DNA of 64,000 nucleotides, taken from Pseudomonas viridiflava (GTDB lineage Bacteria; Pseudomonadota; Gammaproteobacteria; Pseudomonadales; Pseudomonadaceae). Positions 44,519 to 53,771 of this stretch are shown piece by piece. The notes under the pieces were generated by a model. The model was not told the DNA's origin, ran no database searches, and saw only the letters and a list, made by a program, of their open reading frames with translations. How positions within the stretch are numbered: position 1 is the first letter of the stretch; each line of letters starts with the position of its first letter. The DNA lies in assembly GCF_900602065.1 (NCBI RefSeq), contig NZ_UWFN01000095.1, positions 248,001 to 312,000 of the forward strand, in the 5' to 3' direction. Both the position numbers and the translations under genes were made by a program.

Positions 44519-45811
44519 ATGAACGTATTGATCATTGGCAGTGGTGGCCGCGAACACGCTTTGGCGTGGAAAGTCGCTCAGGACCCACGTGTCGTGAAGG
44601 TTTTTGTTGCACCGGGCAATGCCGGAACCGCTATCGAAGCCAAGTGCGAGAACGTTGCTATCGACGTGCTGGCCCTTGAGCAACTGGCCGACTTTGCTGA
44701 AAAGAACGTCTCCCTGACCATCGTCGGTCCGGAAGTCCCGCTGGTTGCCGGTGTGGTTGATCTGTTCCGCAGCCGCAATCTGGACTGCTTCGGTCCTACT
44801 GCTGGCGCTGCCCAGCTGGAAGGTTCGAAAGCGTTTACCAAGGATTTCCTGGCGCGCCACAAGATCCCGACCGCCGACTATCAGAACTTCACTGAAATCG
44901 AGCCTGCGCTTGCGTACCTGCGCGAAAAAGGCGCTCCGATCGTCATCAAGGCCGACGGTCTGGCGGCAGGCAAAGGCGTTATCGTCGCCATGACCCTGAC
45001 CGAAGCCGAAGACGCCGTGCGCGACATGCTGGCTGGTAACGCTTTCGGCGAGGCCGGTTCGCGGGTTGTGATCGAAGAGTTCCTTGATGGCGAAGAAGCC
45101 AGCTTCATCGTGATGGTCGACGGCAAAAACGTTTTGCCAATGGCTACCAGCCAGGACCACAAACGTGTTGGCGACGCCGACAGCGGTCCGAACACTGGCG
45201 GTATGGGTGCCTACTCCCCTGCCCCGGTTGTCACCGCCGAAGTTCACCAGCGCGTAATGGATCTGGTCATCTGGCCGACCGTGCGTGGCATGGCCGATGA
45301 AGGCAACGTCTACACTGGCTTCCTCTATGCAGGCCTGATGATCGACAAAGCCGGTAACCCAAAGGTTATCGAGTTCAACTGCCGTTTCGGCGATCCGGAA
45401 ACCCAGCCGGTGATGCTGCGCCTGCAATCGAGTCTGGTCCTGTTGGTTGAAGCTGCTCTGGCTCAGGCGCTGGACAAGGTTGAAGCACAATGGGATCCGC
45501 GTCCGAGTCTGGGCATTGTCCTCGCAGCGGGTGGCTACCCTGGCGATTACGCCAAGGGCGCAGCGATCAAAGGTCTGGATGACGCCGCGCAACTGCCAGG
45601 CAAAGTGTTCCATGCGGGCACCGCACTGCAAGACGGTCAGGTCGTGACCAGTGGCGGTCGCGTGTTGTGCGCCACTGCATTGGGCGAAACAGTAGGCGAT
45701 GCTCAGAAACACGCCTATGCTCTGGCCGCAAAGGTTGATTGGGAAGGTTGCTTCTATCGCAGTGACATTGGCTACCGCGCCATTGCCCGCGAGCGTGGTG
45801 AAGACCTGTAA
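44519..45811 (+). CDS. purD: Phosphoribosylamine-glycine ligase (GARS)
   Basis: A 430-residue ATP-grasp enzyme, second step of purine synthesis. N-terminal MNVLIIGSGGREHALAWKVA, glycine-binding GPEVPLVAGVVD, ATP-grasp region KADGLAAGKGV and, at the metal site, IEFNCRFGDPETQP, are all present. Full length. A GAGG ribosome site overlaps the run of T before the ATG. It lies between purH and retS, with a hairpin after its end. Confidence 0.97.
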   Translation: MNVLIIGSGGREHALAWKVAQDPRVVKVFVAPGNAGTAIEAKCENVAIDVLALEQLADFAEKNVSLTIVGPEVPLVAGVVDLFRSRNLDCFGPTAGAAQLEGSKAFTKDFLARHKIPTADYQNFTEIEPALAYLREKGAPIVIKADGLAAGKGVIVAMTLTEAEDAVRDMLAGNAFGEAGSRVVIEEFLDGEEASFIVMVDGKNVLPMATSQDHKRVGDADSGPNTGGMGAYSPAPVVTAEVHQRVMDLVIWPTVRGMADEGNVYTGFLYAGLMIDKAGNPKVIEFNCRFGDPETQPVMLRLQSSLVLLVEAALAQALDKVEAQWDPRPSLGIVLAAGGYPGDYAKGAAIKGLDDAAQLPGKVFHAGTALQDGQVVTSGGRVLCATALGETVGDAQKHAYALAAKVDWEGCFYRSDIGYRAIARERGEDL

Positions 45812-45828
45812 CAAGCCTTCAGCCGGGT

Positions 45829-45876
45829 CCGGCAGGTTTGGGAACGAGCGCACGCGCGTCTCGCTCCGCCTGCCGG
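45829..45876 (+). terminator. Stem-loop after purD
   Basis: CCGGCAGG (45829-45836) pairs with CCTGCCGG (45869-45876), and an inner GAGCG/CGCTC pairing strengthens it. No T-run follows, so it may stop transcription only in part or stabilise the purD mRNA. The retS GTG is 85 bases further. Confidence 0.5.
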
Positions 45877-45961
45877 GTTTGACCGGCCATTCAGCGCTTC
45901 GCACAGAGATTGAAATAGAGTTTAGAGTTATCGGGCATTTATCTTACGAAGGGATCTCACC

Positions 45962-48751
45962 GTGCGCTGGCTCAGGATTGCCAAAGGTTTAACCGTAGGG
46001 ATGTTGACCCTGCTCTTCGTGCTGTCGGCGCATGCCCAGCCAAGTGCGGGCTGGTCAACACTGCTCGACCCTCAGGCAAACCTGCAATTGAGCGACGTAC
46101 GCTCGGCCCGCTATCAAAACCAGTTCAGCCCTACCGAACTTGATCAGGTCACGGCCGCCGATCGCAATAGCGCCCTGTGGCTGCACTATCGTCTGCAACC
46201 CAGCGATCACGAACAACTGTTACGCATCTTTGCTCCCGACCTCGCGAGTCTGGACCTCTATGTCCTGAATCTGGACGAACTGATTAACCATACGCGTACC
46301 GGTAACAGCGTCGCGCCCCAGAACAATGTCTTGCGGGCCAGCGACTTCATGCTGCCGATCCCGCAAAGCTCAGCGCCTGTGGATATCTATCTGCGGCTGG
46401 TCTCAACCCAGCAATTGCGCCCCAACATCAGTCTGCAACCCGCGATTAACAGTGCGGCCGACGAACGCGAACCGTTTTTGTTCGGCCTGTTGTTCGGCTC
46501 ACTGGGCATGCTGATCCTGCAGAACATGACCCGCTACGCGCACACCCGATCGCGCACCAACCTCTGGCTCGCAGGCTGCGAGGCATTGCTGGCACTCAGC
46601 GCTGCGCTATTGCTCAACCTGCTGACCCCATGGCTCAAGACCTGGCACATCGCGCAAACCCCTTCAGCGCATCTGACGCTGCTCTTCGCGGCGCTCGCGG
46701 GCCTGATGTACGCTCACTCCTTCTTCGCGCATCGCAATACCATCGCGCTCAATCGTCTGTTGATGGGCAGCCTGGTGGTTATTGCCCTCGGCTGCCTGTT
46801 GATAATGTTCGTCGACACCTTGCCGCTGAACCTGCTGACGTTCGGACTGGTCACACTCGCGACCGTGAGCATCCTGTTCGTCTCGGCCTATCACTGGCAG
46901 AAAGGTTACTGGCCTGCGCGCCTGTTCGTGATGTCGATGGTCACTTTCAACATTGGCTGCCTGGTGATCCTGCCTGCCCTGTTGTGGCTGACATGGATAT
47001 CCCCGCAATGGTTGATCCTGACGCTGCTGGCGGTGTTCTGCTTCAGCGGTTTGTTGATGAGTGTGGCCATCAGCGAACGTCATCGCAGCTTTACCGAAGA
47101 CAACTTCAGTATTAGCCGGGACAAGGCTGCGAGCACCGCGGAAATCAACGCCAAGGCCGAATTCCTGGCGAAGATCAGCCACGAAATCCGTACCCCGATG
47201 AACGGTGTACTGGGCATGACCGAATTGCTGCTGGGCACACCGTTATCAGTCAAGCAGCGCGACTACGTGCAGACCATTCATAGCGCGGGCAACGAACTGC
47301 TCAGCCTGATCAACGAAATTCTCGACATCACCAAGCTCGAGTCCGGGCAGATCGAGCTGGATGATGTGCAGTTCGATCTCAGTGCCCTGATCGAGGACTG
47401 CCTGAACATCTTCCGCGCCAAAGCGGAGCAACAGGATGTCGAGCTGATCAGCCTGATCCAGCCGCAAGTGCCACGGGTCATCAGCGGTGACCCGACTCGT
47501 CTGCGCCAGACCGTCTTGAGCCTGCTGGAAAACGCGCTGAAGAAAACCGACGAGGGTGAGATTCTGGTGGTGGTCGCTCTCGACTCCCGCGCTGGCAAAC
47601 CTCGCCTGCGCATCGCGGTACAGGACAGCGGCGAAGCCCTTTCTGCCGACGATCGCGAAGCGTTGCTGCATGCCGAACTGCACAGCAAGAATTTCATGGC
47701 ATCAAGCAAACTGGGTGGACATCTGGGCCTGGTTATTGCCCGCCAGTTGATCGGCCTGATGGGCGGTGAATTCGGCATCCAGTCCGGTGGTAGCCACGGC
47801 AGCACCTTGTGGCTGAGCCTGCCGCTTGACCCGAATCGCCTGCAGCAGCCGCCACTGGACCTCGACAGCCCGCTCAAAGGTGCACGGGTGCTGGTCGTCG
47901 ACGATAACGAGACATGCCGCAAAGTGCTGGTTCAACAATGCAGCTCATGGGGCCTCAACGTCAGTGCCGTACCGTCCGGCAAAGAAGCCCTGGCCCTGTT
48001 GCGAACCAAGGCGCACTTGCGTGACTACTTTGATGTGGTGCTGCTGGATCAGAACATGCCCGGCATGACAGGCATGCAGCTGGCCGCCAAGATCAAGGAA
48101 GACCCAAGCCTGAACCACGACATCCTGCTGATCATGCTGACCGGTATCAGCAATGCGCCGAGCAAGATCATCGCGCGCAACGCAGGCATCAAGAGAATTC
48201 TGGCCAAGCCGGTGGCGGGTTACACACTCAAGACCACGCTGGCGGACGAGCTCACTCAGCTGAACAAGGGTGCAACGCCGAACCAGGTGACGCCCATACC
48301 CAACATACCGGTCAAGGTGCCGAGCGACTTCCGTATTCTGGTCGCCGAAGATAACAACATTTCCACCAAAGTAATCCGCGGCATGCTGGGCAAACTGAAC
48401 CTGAATCCCGACACCGCCAGTAACGGCGAAGAGGCTTTGCGAGCGATGAAAGCCCAGCGCTATGACCTGGTGCTGATGGACTGTGAAATGCCGATTCTGG
48501 ACGGCTTCTCCGCCACCGAACAGCTGCGTGCATGGGAAGTCGGTAACCAGCGGGTACGCACGCCCGTGGTGGCCCTGACCGCGCACATCCTCACTGAACA
48601 CAAGGATCGCGCCCGCCAGTCTGGTATGGACGGGCATATGGCCAAACCCGTGGAGCTGTCTCAACTGCGCGAGCTGGTGGAGCACTGGGTCGCGCAACGT
48701 GAGAAGGTCCGCACGCTGACATCAGCCGGTGATCTTTACCAGCAAAATTGA
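45962..48751 (+). CDS. retS: Hybrid sensor kinase RetS
   Basis: A 929-residue hybrid kinase that acts as a switch between acute and biofilm modes by heterodimerising with GacS and lowering GacA-RsmYZ signalling. An N-terminal signal-like helix (about 8-25) precedes the periplasmic 7TMR-DISMED2 domain (about 30-165), seven membrane segments (about 175-375), a HisKA with H407 in AKISHEIRTP, and an HATPase with atypical N- and G-boxes (ENALKKTDEGE, DSGEALS). Two receivers follow, with aspartates at D696 (LLDQNMPG) and D840 (LMDCEMP). The H424/D713/D858 I recall for P. aeruginosa RetS sit at nearly the same offsets. The position after purD is also the PA4856 position. GTG start with an AAGGGA site. 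Confidence 0.94.
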   Translation: MRWLRIAKGLTVGMLTLLFVLSAHAQPSAGWSTLLDPQANLQLSDVRSARYQNQFSPTELDQVTAADRNSALWLHYRLQPSDHEQLLRIFAPDLASLDLYVLNLDELINHTRTGNSVAPQNNVLRASDFMLPIPQSSAPVDIYLRLVSTQQLRPNISLQPAINSAADEREPFLFGLLFGSLGMLILQNMTRYAHTRSRTNLWLAGCEALLALSAALLLNLLTPWLKTWHIAQTPSAHLTLLFAALAGLMYAHSFFAHRNTIALNRLLMGSLVVIALGCLLIMFVDTLPLNLLTFGLVTLATVSILFVSAYHWQKGYWPARLFVMSMVTFNIGCLVILPALLWLTWISPQWLILTLLAVFCFSGLLMSVAISERHRSFTEDNFSISRDKAASTAEINAKAEFLAKISHEIRTPMNGVLGMTELLLGTPLSVKQRDYVQTIHSAGNELLSLINEILDITKLESGQIELDDVQFDLSALIEDCLNIFRAKAEQQDVELISLIQPQVPRVISGDPTRLRQTVLSLLENALKKTDEGEILVVVALDSRAGKPRLRIAVQDSGEALSADDREALLHAELHSKNFMASSKLGGHLGLVIARQLIGLMGGEFGIQSGGSHGSTLWLSLPLDPNRLQQPPLDLDSPLKGARVLVVDDNETCRKVLVQQCSSWGLNVSAVPSGKEALALLRTKAHLRDYFDVVLLDQNMPGMTGMQLAAKIKEDPSLNHDILLIMLTGISNAPSKIIARNAGIKRILAKPVAGYTLKTTLADELTQLNKGATPNQVTPIPNIPVKVPSDFRILVAEDNNISTKVIRGMLGKLNLNPDTASNGEEALRAMKAQRYDLVLMDCEMPILDGFSATEQLRAWEVGNQRVRTPVVALTAHILTEHKDRARQSGMDGHMAKPVELSQLRELVEHWVAQREKVRTLTSAGDLYQQN

Positions 48752-48825
48752 TCTGCTGCTTCACAACGACGTCTGTTGCGCCCTGATAGACTCGCCACGT
48801 CTCTACCTGCTGCCGAGCCCAAGCC

Positions 48826-49422
48826 ATGCTCCATGTGTTGTTCAGCGTATATCTGAAGATGCTGGTGCTTTACAGCCCGTTCTTCGTCCTCTCCTGTTTC
48901 ATCAGCCTGACCCGTGGTCACTCGCGTAAAGAGCAACGACGTCTGGCGTGGAAGGTGGCACTGGCGACCCTGATTTCCAGCGTGCTGCTCTACCTGTTCG
49001 GTCGTGTGATCTTCAGCGTATTTGGTATCACGGTCGATGCATTCCGAATCGGCGCGGGCAGCGTGCTGTTCATTTCGGCACTGGGGATGGCGCAAGGAAA
49101 GTCGGCGGTACAGACCGACAATGTCCAGCAGGACGTGACCATCGTCCCGCTGACAATACCGCTCACTGTCGGCCCCGGTACCATTGGTGCGCTGTTGGTG
49201 ATGGGCGTCAGCCAGCCTCACTGGGATGACAAGCTGACTGCCATTGTCAGTATTGCCTTGGCCAGTCTCACTGTTGGCGTAGTGCTTTACATGGCCAATA
49301 ACATTGAACGCATCCTGGGCGAACAGGGTTTGCAGATTGTCAGTCGACTGATGGGGTTATTTGTCTGTGCGTTGGCGGCGCAGATTATCTTTACCGGGGT
49401 TCGAGGCTATCTGGTGCCTTGA
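48826..49422 (+). CDS. MarC/YchE-family integral membrane protein
   Basis: A 198-residue MarC-family protein with six hydrophobic segments. The family signature is at the centre (IVPLTIPLTVGPGTIGALLV). MarC proteins are of unknown transport function, although the name comes from an old, withdrawn antibiotic-resistance link. The downstream position after retS matches PA4857 of P. aeruginosa, which I recall being reported as a type III secretion modulator acting through RetS. It begins 74 bases after retS, so it may be co-transcribed. It ends 10 bases from the 3' end of the convergent three-gene operon. Confidence 0.9.
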   Translation: MLHVLFSVYLKMLVLYSPFFVLSCFISLTRGHSRKEQRRLAWKVALATLISSVLLYLFGRVIFSVFGITVDAFRIGAGSVLFISALGMAQGKSAVQTDNVQQDVTIVPLTIPLTVGPGTIGALLVMGVSQPHWDDKLTAIVSIALASLTVGVVLYMANNIERILGEQGLQIVSRLMGLFVCALAAQIIFTGVRGYLVP

Positions 49423-49432
49423 AGCACCCTAT

Positions 49433-50074
49433 TCATATGTCCTGAATTGCAAGACGGGTGACGTACCTCAGTTTCGAGTTGATGCTCTCCCGCTGCGTCG
49501 CATATCGCTCACGGTCCAGCTCATACACTCCGCCGCTGATACGCAGCACAATGTCGCGCTGGATCCGCTCGAACAGGCCCAGAATATCCACCTCCGTGTA
49601 AGCATTGGCGTGTAGGGCGCACAGCACGATCAATATCTGGCCAGCAGGCGTCTTCTCACAGCCAACCACCTGAAACGTCCGCAGGCGACCGCTGCCTCGG
49701 CCATACTGGAAAAACAGTTGAGCGTCCTTGTCGATCCTGACATTCCTCAGGCTGTGTTGCATCAGCCTGGCGAGGCTGGACGAGCCAGCCGTCCCTGTGA
49801 CCCCGGCAGTGATCTGCTCCAGCTCTTCAGCGTCGGTGATCACCATGGGTTCTTTTACAATGCGTGCCCTTACCGTACAGAATTTTTCCAGTCGGTTACG
49901 GTAATACTCCATCCAGCTGGTCCATAACTCACTTCGGTCAAAGGTCTGGCTGGCAAAGTAATCGGCGTACCTCAGTAGATCCGAAACATCTTTCTTTTCT
50001 TCACGCGTGAACCCTGCCATGAAAGAAATGAGGTTACTGCCGGCAACTGCGACACTCGATGTCATCTCACTCAT
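49433..50074 (-). CDS. Unknown protein, third member of a three-paralogue operon
   Basis: A 213-residue protein with no recognised domain, no signal peptide and no membrane segment. The N-terminal helical segment (about 13-68: NLISFMAGFTREEKKDV then LLRYADYFASQTFDRSELWT) can be laid beside the same region of the first gene of the operon (ILGFVAGMSRENKDAV, WFNKFYSVMNALGW). A central acidic part and a beta-rich second half (about 108-165) lead to a helical tail (RESINSKLRYVTRLAIQDI). It overlaps the middle gene by ATGA, so the two are coupled. Function unknown. Codon use looks less GC-biased than that of the flanking genes. Confidence 0.8.
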   Translation of the reverse strand: MSEMTSSVAVAGSNLISFMAGFTREEKKDVSDLLRYADYFASQTFDRSELWTSWMEYYRNRLEKFCTVRARIVKEPMVITDAEELEQITAGVTGTAGSSSLARLMQHSLRNVRIDKDAQLFFQYGRGSGRLRTFQVVGCEKTPAGQILIVLCALHANAYTEVDILGLFERIQRDIVLRISGGVYELDRERYATQRESINSKLRYVTRLAIQDI

Positions 50075-50748
50075 CGTAGATCCCCAATTCGGACAGTCAG
50101 CGTCTCCTTTCTCCCGGCCAATGCAGAGTCGAAAGCGTCCCGGTACATGTCGTAGTGAAGCTCCAGCAGTTCTGCCGAAAAAAACATAACGTCAATGCCA
50201 CCGACGATAAGCGCCGGATCAAGCGACTCCAGCAGCGGGTCAATGCTCAGGGGGTACTGAGTGTTGAACGAAACCAGTACCGAGTTCAGAACATGCTCTG
50301 CAGAGACAAAGCTGACCTGGAACTGCACACCGGGTAACGATATCGATCCTTCAGGGACACGGGGCGCAGAAGATTCTCTGTGCGTCCTGCTTGCCAGCAA
50401 TGAGCTGGCAAGGGCGACAAAATCACCTGCGCTGGCAGGCAGCTTGACGAAGCCTCGCTGTAGAAAAACATCCGCTATCAGTGCCCAGACGTTAAGCGGA
50501 ACTGAGCGGTCCGGTGCATGGCTATAACAATCGCTGTCACGTAGCCGCCAGCCAAAGGTGGTCATCGCGTCCAGATAGGTTTTCCGCCACACAGGGTAAT
50601 CAGTCATCGTTGATACTTTGTTGTCGGCCGCCAACTGGGTATACAGGGTCGACACAAGAACATCCGATATAACGGAAGCATCAACCCGCGTATCAAACAT
50701 TATAAAATCGCGGGCATTCACATAGGCATCCAGCGCAACATCACACAT
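50071..50748 (-). CDS. Unknown protein, second member of a three-paralogue operon
   Basis: A 225-residue protein started at ATG 50748, with AGGA seven bases upstream. The frame runs 39 codons further but crosses the upstream terminator and the first gene. The front (about 23-72: DASVISDVLVSTLYTQLAADNK then WRKTYLDAMTTFGW) aligns with the first gene (VVANTILGF..., VLLAVLVADKHF, WFNKFYSVMNALGW). The second half is beta-rich (GVQFQVSFVSAEHVLNSVLV) and ends in a helix with DVMFFSAELLELHYDMYRDA, which resembles the third helix-forming tail of its paralogues. No signal peptide, no motif of known enzymes. Function not recognised. Confidence 0.8.
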   Translation of the reverse strand: MCDVALDAYVNARDFIMFDTRVDASVISDVLVSTLYTQLAADNKVSTMTDYPVWRKTYLDAMTTFGWRLRDSDCYSHAPDRSVPLNVWALIADVFLQRGFVKLPASAGDFVALASSLLASRTHRESSAPRVPEGSISLPGVQFQVSFVSAEHVLNSVLVSFNTQYPLSIDPLLESLDPALIVGGIDVMFFSAELLELHYDMYRDAFDSALAGRKETLTVRIGDLR

Positions 50749-50767
50749 GGCATTCGTCCTGGCAATC

Positions 50768-50795
50768 AAATAAAACGGGGAGCTCACGCTCCCCG
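50768..50795 (-). terminator. Intrinsic terminator between the first and second genes of the three-paralogue operon
   Basis: On the minus strand CGGGGAGC-GTGA-GCTCCCCG gives a perfect 8-bp stem (50795-50776) with a 4-base loop, followed at once by TTTTATTT (50775-50768). It lies six bases after the stop of the first gene and 20 bases before the second ATG. It should let most transcripts end after gene one and a share continue to genes two and three. Confidence 0.85.
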
Positions 50796-50800
50796 AAACT

Positions 50801-51610
50801 TCAGATCGGATAGCTGGCGATATCGCGCTTTGCTTTATCACGCAACTTCTTGACGATATCCGCACGATGGAAACTGTACTCTTCCTGATCGAGTAACCAG
50901 GCAGCCTCCCCTCGAGAGATATTGATCGTGGAGTTATGCCACTCAGTGAACAATACGTCGACGGTGTTAATTCGCACGTCGCACCTCACTGCGCCCAATG
51001 CAAAATAAACTTCCCCTTGAGACTCAATACACGAACCAATACAGAAGTTTCCTTTGTCGTAGTCGCGAGTGTGCCTTTTAAACAGTTCCACGGGCTCATT
51101 ATCGACCTGAAGAGCCTCGATCGCATCCTTCGCAATTTTTGCCAACACCAGTGCAGCCGGGCCTGCACCTGCAATGGTCGCAATGGCAGAACCAAGGATT
51201 TTCAACCCGACCTGCTCCATCGTGAAGCGCTGATCACTCGTCCGGTATTGGGTGTAATCCCAGTGTTCAGGCACCCAGCCCAGCGCATTCATGACACTGT
51301 AAAATTTGTTGAACCAGTTTTCTCCGCCACGCGCATTGCCAAAATGTTTGTCGGCAACAAGCACCGCAAGCAACACCGTCTTCTTAACGGCGTCCTTGTT
51401 TTCTCGCGACATCCCGGCGACAAAACCCAGAATGGTATTGGCAACTACCGCACCCTCATCGTTCTTCGGATCCAGCTCTTGCCCCAGCGCCATGCGAGCA
51501 CGGCTAAGAGGATTGCCTCGCTCGAACAACGGAGGGGTATCCAGATCCAGGTCCCGGACGAAACTCATCCGCCCAGCAGACGTCCCATAAAAATCTAATG
51601 CATCATTCAT
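50801..51610 (-). CDS. Unknown protein, first member of a three-paralogue operon
   Basis: A 269-residue protein. An N-terminal extension (about 1-50, MNDALDFYGTSAGRMSFVRD...) comes before the family core: a helical block (about 55-115, NTILGFVAGMSRENKDAVKK, VLLAVLVADKHF, ENWFNKFYSVMNALGW), a weakly hydrophobic helix (about 137-160, KILGSAIATIAGAGPAALVL), a beta-rich segment containing FCIGSCIESQGEVYFALGAV (about 190-210), and a tail with RADIVKKLRDKAKRDIASYPI. No secretion signal or known motif. The AGGA ribosome site lies about eight bases from the ATG. An AT-rich 457-base region upstream (51611-52067) must hold the promoter. Function unknown. Confidence 0.82.
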   Translation of the reverse strand: MNDALDFYGTSAGRMSFVRDLDLDTPPLFERGNPLSRARMALGQELDPKNDEGAVVANTILGFVAGMSRENKDAVKKTVLLAVLVADKHFGNARGGENWFNKFYSVMNALGWVPEHWDYTQYRTSDQRFTMEQVGLKILGSAIATIAGAGPAALVLAKIAKDAIEALQVDNEPVELFKRHTRDYDKGNFCIGSCIESQGEVYFALGAVRCDVRINTVDVLFTEWHNSTINISRGEAAWLLDQEEYSFHRADIVKKLRDKAKRDIASYPI

Positions 51611-52002
51611 TGAAAATTCCTTTTATTGACAACGCGTCCAGAGAGTGTACCCAGCGCTTGATCAGCACATTAAAACCAGGCCAACTAAATATTGTCTCGC
51701 CATCATTGATTAGCGACAGCCTTTCATATTATTTTTATTCTTAAGCAAGGTTAGGTCGGCGTCACATATTCAGTCTAGGCAACAACGTGAGTGGCGACAA
51801 CTAATGACCCATGACAAATTATTTATCAGCTACACACTTCAGTTACTTTACGCGCCCCTGCCTACAGGATGACTTCAAACAAAGAACTTTCAGACAAGGA
51901 AGTTCCTAAAAGACCGCGATAAAACTCTAATTTCCCACAAAGAATTAATAGCTGCGAAAGAGCTGGAGCAGTCGCCGAACTGAGCAGCAACGGCGCTACG
52001 CT

Positions 52003-52055
52003 CGGGCGCCCCCCGATCCTTGTGTGCTTGAAGCACGAATATCAGGAGGCGCCCG
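52003..52055. repeat. Inverted repeat near the cobJ 3' end
   Basis: CGGGCGCC (52003-52010) pairs with GGCGCCCG (52048-52055), with a smaller GTGCTT/AAGCAC stem inside. It lies 13 bases after the cobJ stop (52068 side) and may serve as its terminator on the minus strand, though there is no T-run. The rest of 51611-52067 is AT-rich and contains no gene I can support. Confidence 0.5.
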
Positions 52056-52067
52056 ATCTCAAGCGTC

Positions 52068-53771
52068 TTAGCCTGCGGGTTTATCCCCATACCATCGCGG
52101 CGTATAGACCCACTGACCACCCTGCGCCCGTGCAAACGTGCAGGTCGTCGATGAACCAATCAAGACCATCGTACGCATGTCTACCTGCTCGGGAGTCAGT
52201 TCGCCCAGGGTAATGATGCGCAAGGTCTGCCCCGGTCGACCGATGTCGCGCCCCAGCGTTACAGGCGTTTCAGGGGTACGGTGCTGGCGAACGATTTCAA
52301 GCGCGCGCCCCAGCTGCCATGGGCGGGAACGGGAGATCGGGTTGTAGAAAGCCAGCGCCAGATCGGCTTGAGAGGCGAGGTCCAGACGCTTTTCGATAAT
52401 GTCCCAAGGCTTGAGGTTGTCCGACAGCGACATCACGCAGAAGTCATGCCCCAATGGCGCTCCGGCTTGCGCAGCGGTCGCCAGCGACGCGGAGACCCCG
52501 GGAAGGATTTCCAGCTCAACGTTATGCCAATCAACGTCGGTTGACTCATGCAGGGCTTCAAGCACAGCCGCTGCCATCGCGAATACACCCGGGTCACCCG
52601 ATGAGACCACCACCACTGAGCGCCCGGAAGCCGCCAGTTCGAAAGCATGTCGGGCGCGCTGCATTTCTTCACGGTTATCGGTGCAGTGCATGATCTGATC
52701 GGCGCGAAACGGCCCGGCCATGCGCACGTAGGTCTCATAACCCAGTACATCGTTGGCCCGAGCCAGCTCAGCCTTCACCGCTGGCACCATCAGTTCAGCG
52801 GCTCCGGGGCCCAGCCCGATGACCGCAAGCCTGCCGCGCCCTTTACCGATCTGCTGAACATCCAGCGGCTGGGGTGCGACGGTAATTGCCAATTCGTCAC
52901 TGACGTTAATCGGCGGCAACAGTTGCGGCACGGCTTGGGCAGCCATATCAAGCGCCGAAGCAGCCGGAACAAATCGCACCGGCACATCCAGCTCGCGGGC
53001 AGCTTGATGCAGCAACGGATCAGCCATTTGCGAATCAGCCGCCACCAGGCAGGCCAGTGATTGAACAGCGACTCCCGCATCGTGCAGCGCCGCTCGAATA
53101 TTGACGACCAGATCGGCAGATATCGCTGTAACTGCAACCGCTACGCAACGCGGGTAGATCAGCAATTCATTGGCCGACGGCTCACGCTCGGTACAGCTCA
53201 CATGAATCGCCAACTGCGCGTGTTCGTCTTCCGGCAACTGCGCTTTGCTCAGCCAGGGCGCAGCACCTTCGATGCGTACACGCTCACCCGACAGCAGGTC
53301 GGACACGAAGCGTTTGCCCAATTCCAGATCGCCCAGTGCATAGCCGCTCGGCGGATTGAGCAGGCAGGTCCCGAAACGCAGCTCGCCGCTGGTGGTGATC
53401 GCAGGCGCGATACCCAGACCTGCGGCGATCTCCCGAGCCATGACATTGACTCCGCCAAGGCCGCCCAGCAGCGGCACAACCGCGCTGCCGTCTTCGGCAA
53501 TCGCAAGCACAGCAGGCTCCGCGCCCTTTTCCAGCAACAGCGGCGCGAGGGTGCGAATCACGATGCCTGCTGCACAGAGGGCAATGATTGGCGTGTTCTG
53601 TTGGTAGAACTGGCGCAGGGTCGTGCCAAATTCGCTGTAAGTCCGGTCTGCGCCCTGCACTCGATCAACCAAGCCGTAAACCAGCGAGTCAGGGTACAAC
53701 TGCTGAATACGTCGGGCGGTCGCCAGGCTGCCATTGCCCAGAATCACGATGGCTGGAATGTTGTGTGTCAT
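52068..53771 (-). CDS. cobJ: CbiG-CobJ fusion: precorrin-3B C17-methyltransferase with N-terminal CbiG domain
   Basis: A 567-residue two-domain protein. Residues of about 1-330 are CbiG-like (IPAIVILGNGSLATARRI, AAGIVIRTLAPLLLEKG, GGLGGVNVMAREIA); the rest is the SAM-dependent methyltransferase CobJ (GRLAVIGLGPGAAELMVPA, VVVSSGDPGVFAMAAAV, ILPGVSASLATAAQAGAPLG). CobJ methylates C17 and contracts the corrin ring. ATG 53771 overlaps the cobI stop (ATGA); a GTG at 53783 is a weaker start. In aerobic pathways the CbiG part has no agreed role. Last gene of cobG-H-I-J. Confidence 0.95.
   Translation of the reverse strand: MTHNIPAIVILGNGSLATARRIQQLYPDSLVYGLVDRVQGADRTYSEFGTTLRQFYQQNTPIIALCAAGIVIRTLAPLLLEKGAEPAVLAIAEDGSAVVPLLGGLGGVNVMAREIAAGLGIAPAITTSGELRFGTCLLNPPSGYALGDLELGKRFVSDLLSGERVRIEGAAPWLSKAQLPEDEHAQLAIHVSCTEREPSANELLIYPRCVAVAVTAISADLVVNIRAALHDAGVAVQSLACLVAADSQMADPLLHQAARELDVPVRFVPAASALDMAAQAVPQLLPPINVSDELAITVAPQPLDVQQIGKGRGRLAVIGLGPGAAELMVPAVKAELARANDVLGYETYVRMAGPFRADQIMHCTDNREEMQRARHAFELAASGRSVVVVSSGDPGVFAMAAAVLEALHESTDVDWHNVELEILPGVSASLATAAQAGAPLGHDFCVMSLSDNLKPWDIIEKRLDLASQADLALAFYNPISRSRPWQLGRALEIVRQHRTPETPVTLGRDIGRPGQTLRIITLGELTPEQVDMRTMVLIGSSTTCTFARAQGGQWVYTPRWYGDKPAG

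Noticed and set aside
51890..52159. 89-codon minus-strand frame at the cobJ end
   Set aside because: It begins inside cobJ in another frame and has no recognisable features; it only covers the hairpin and AT-rich flank.
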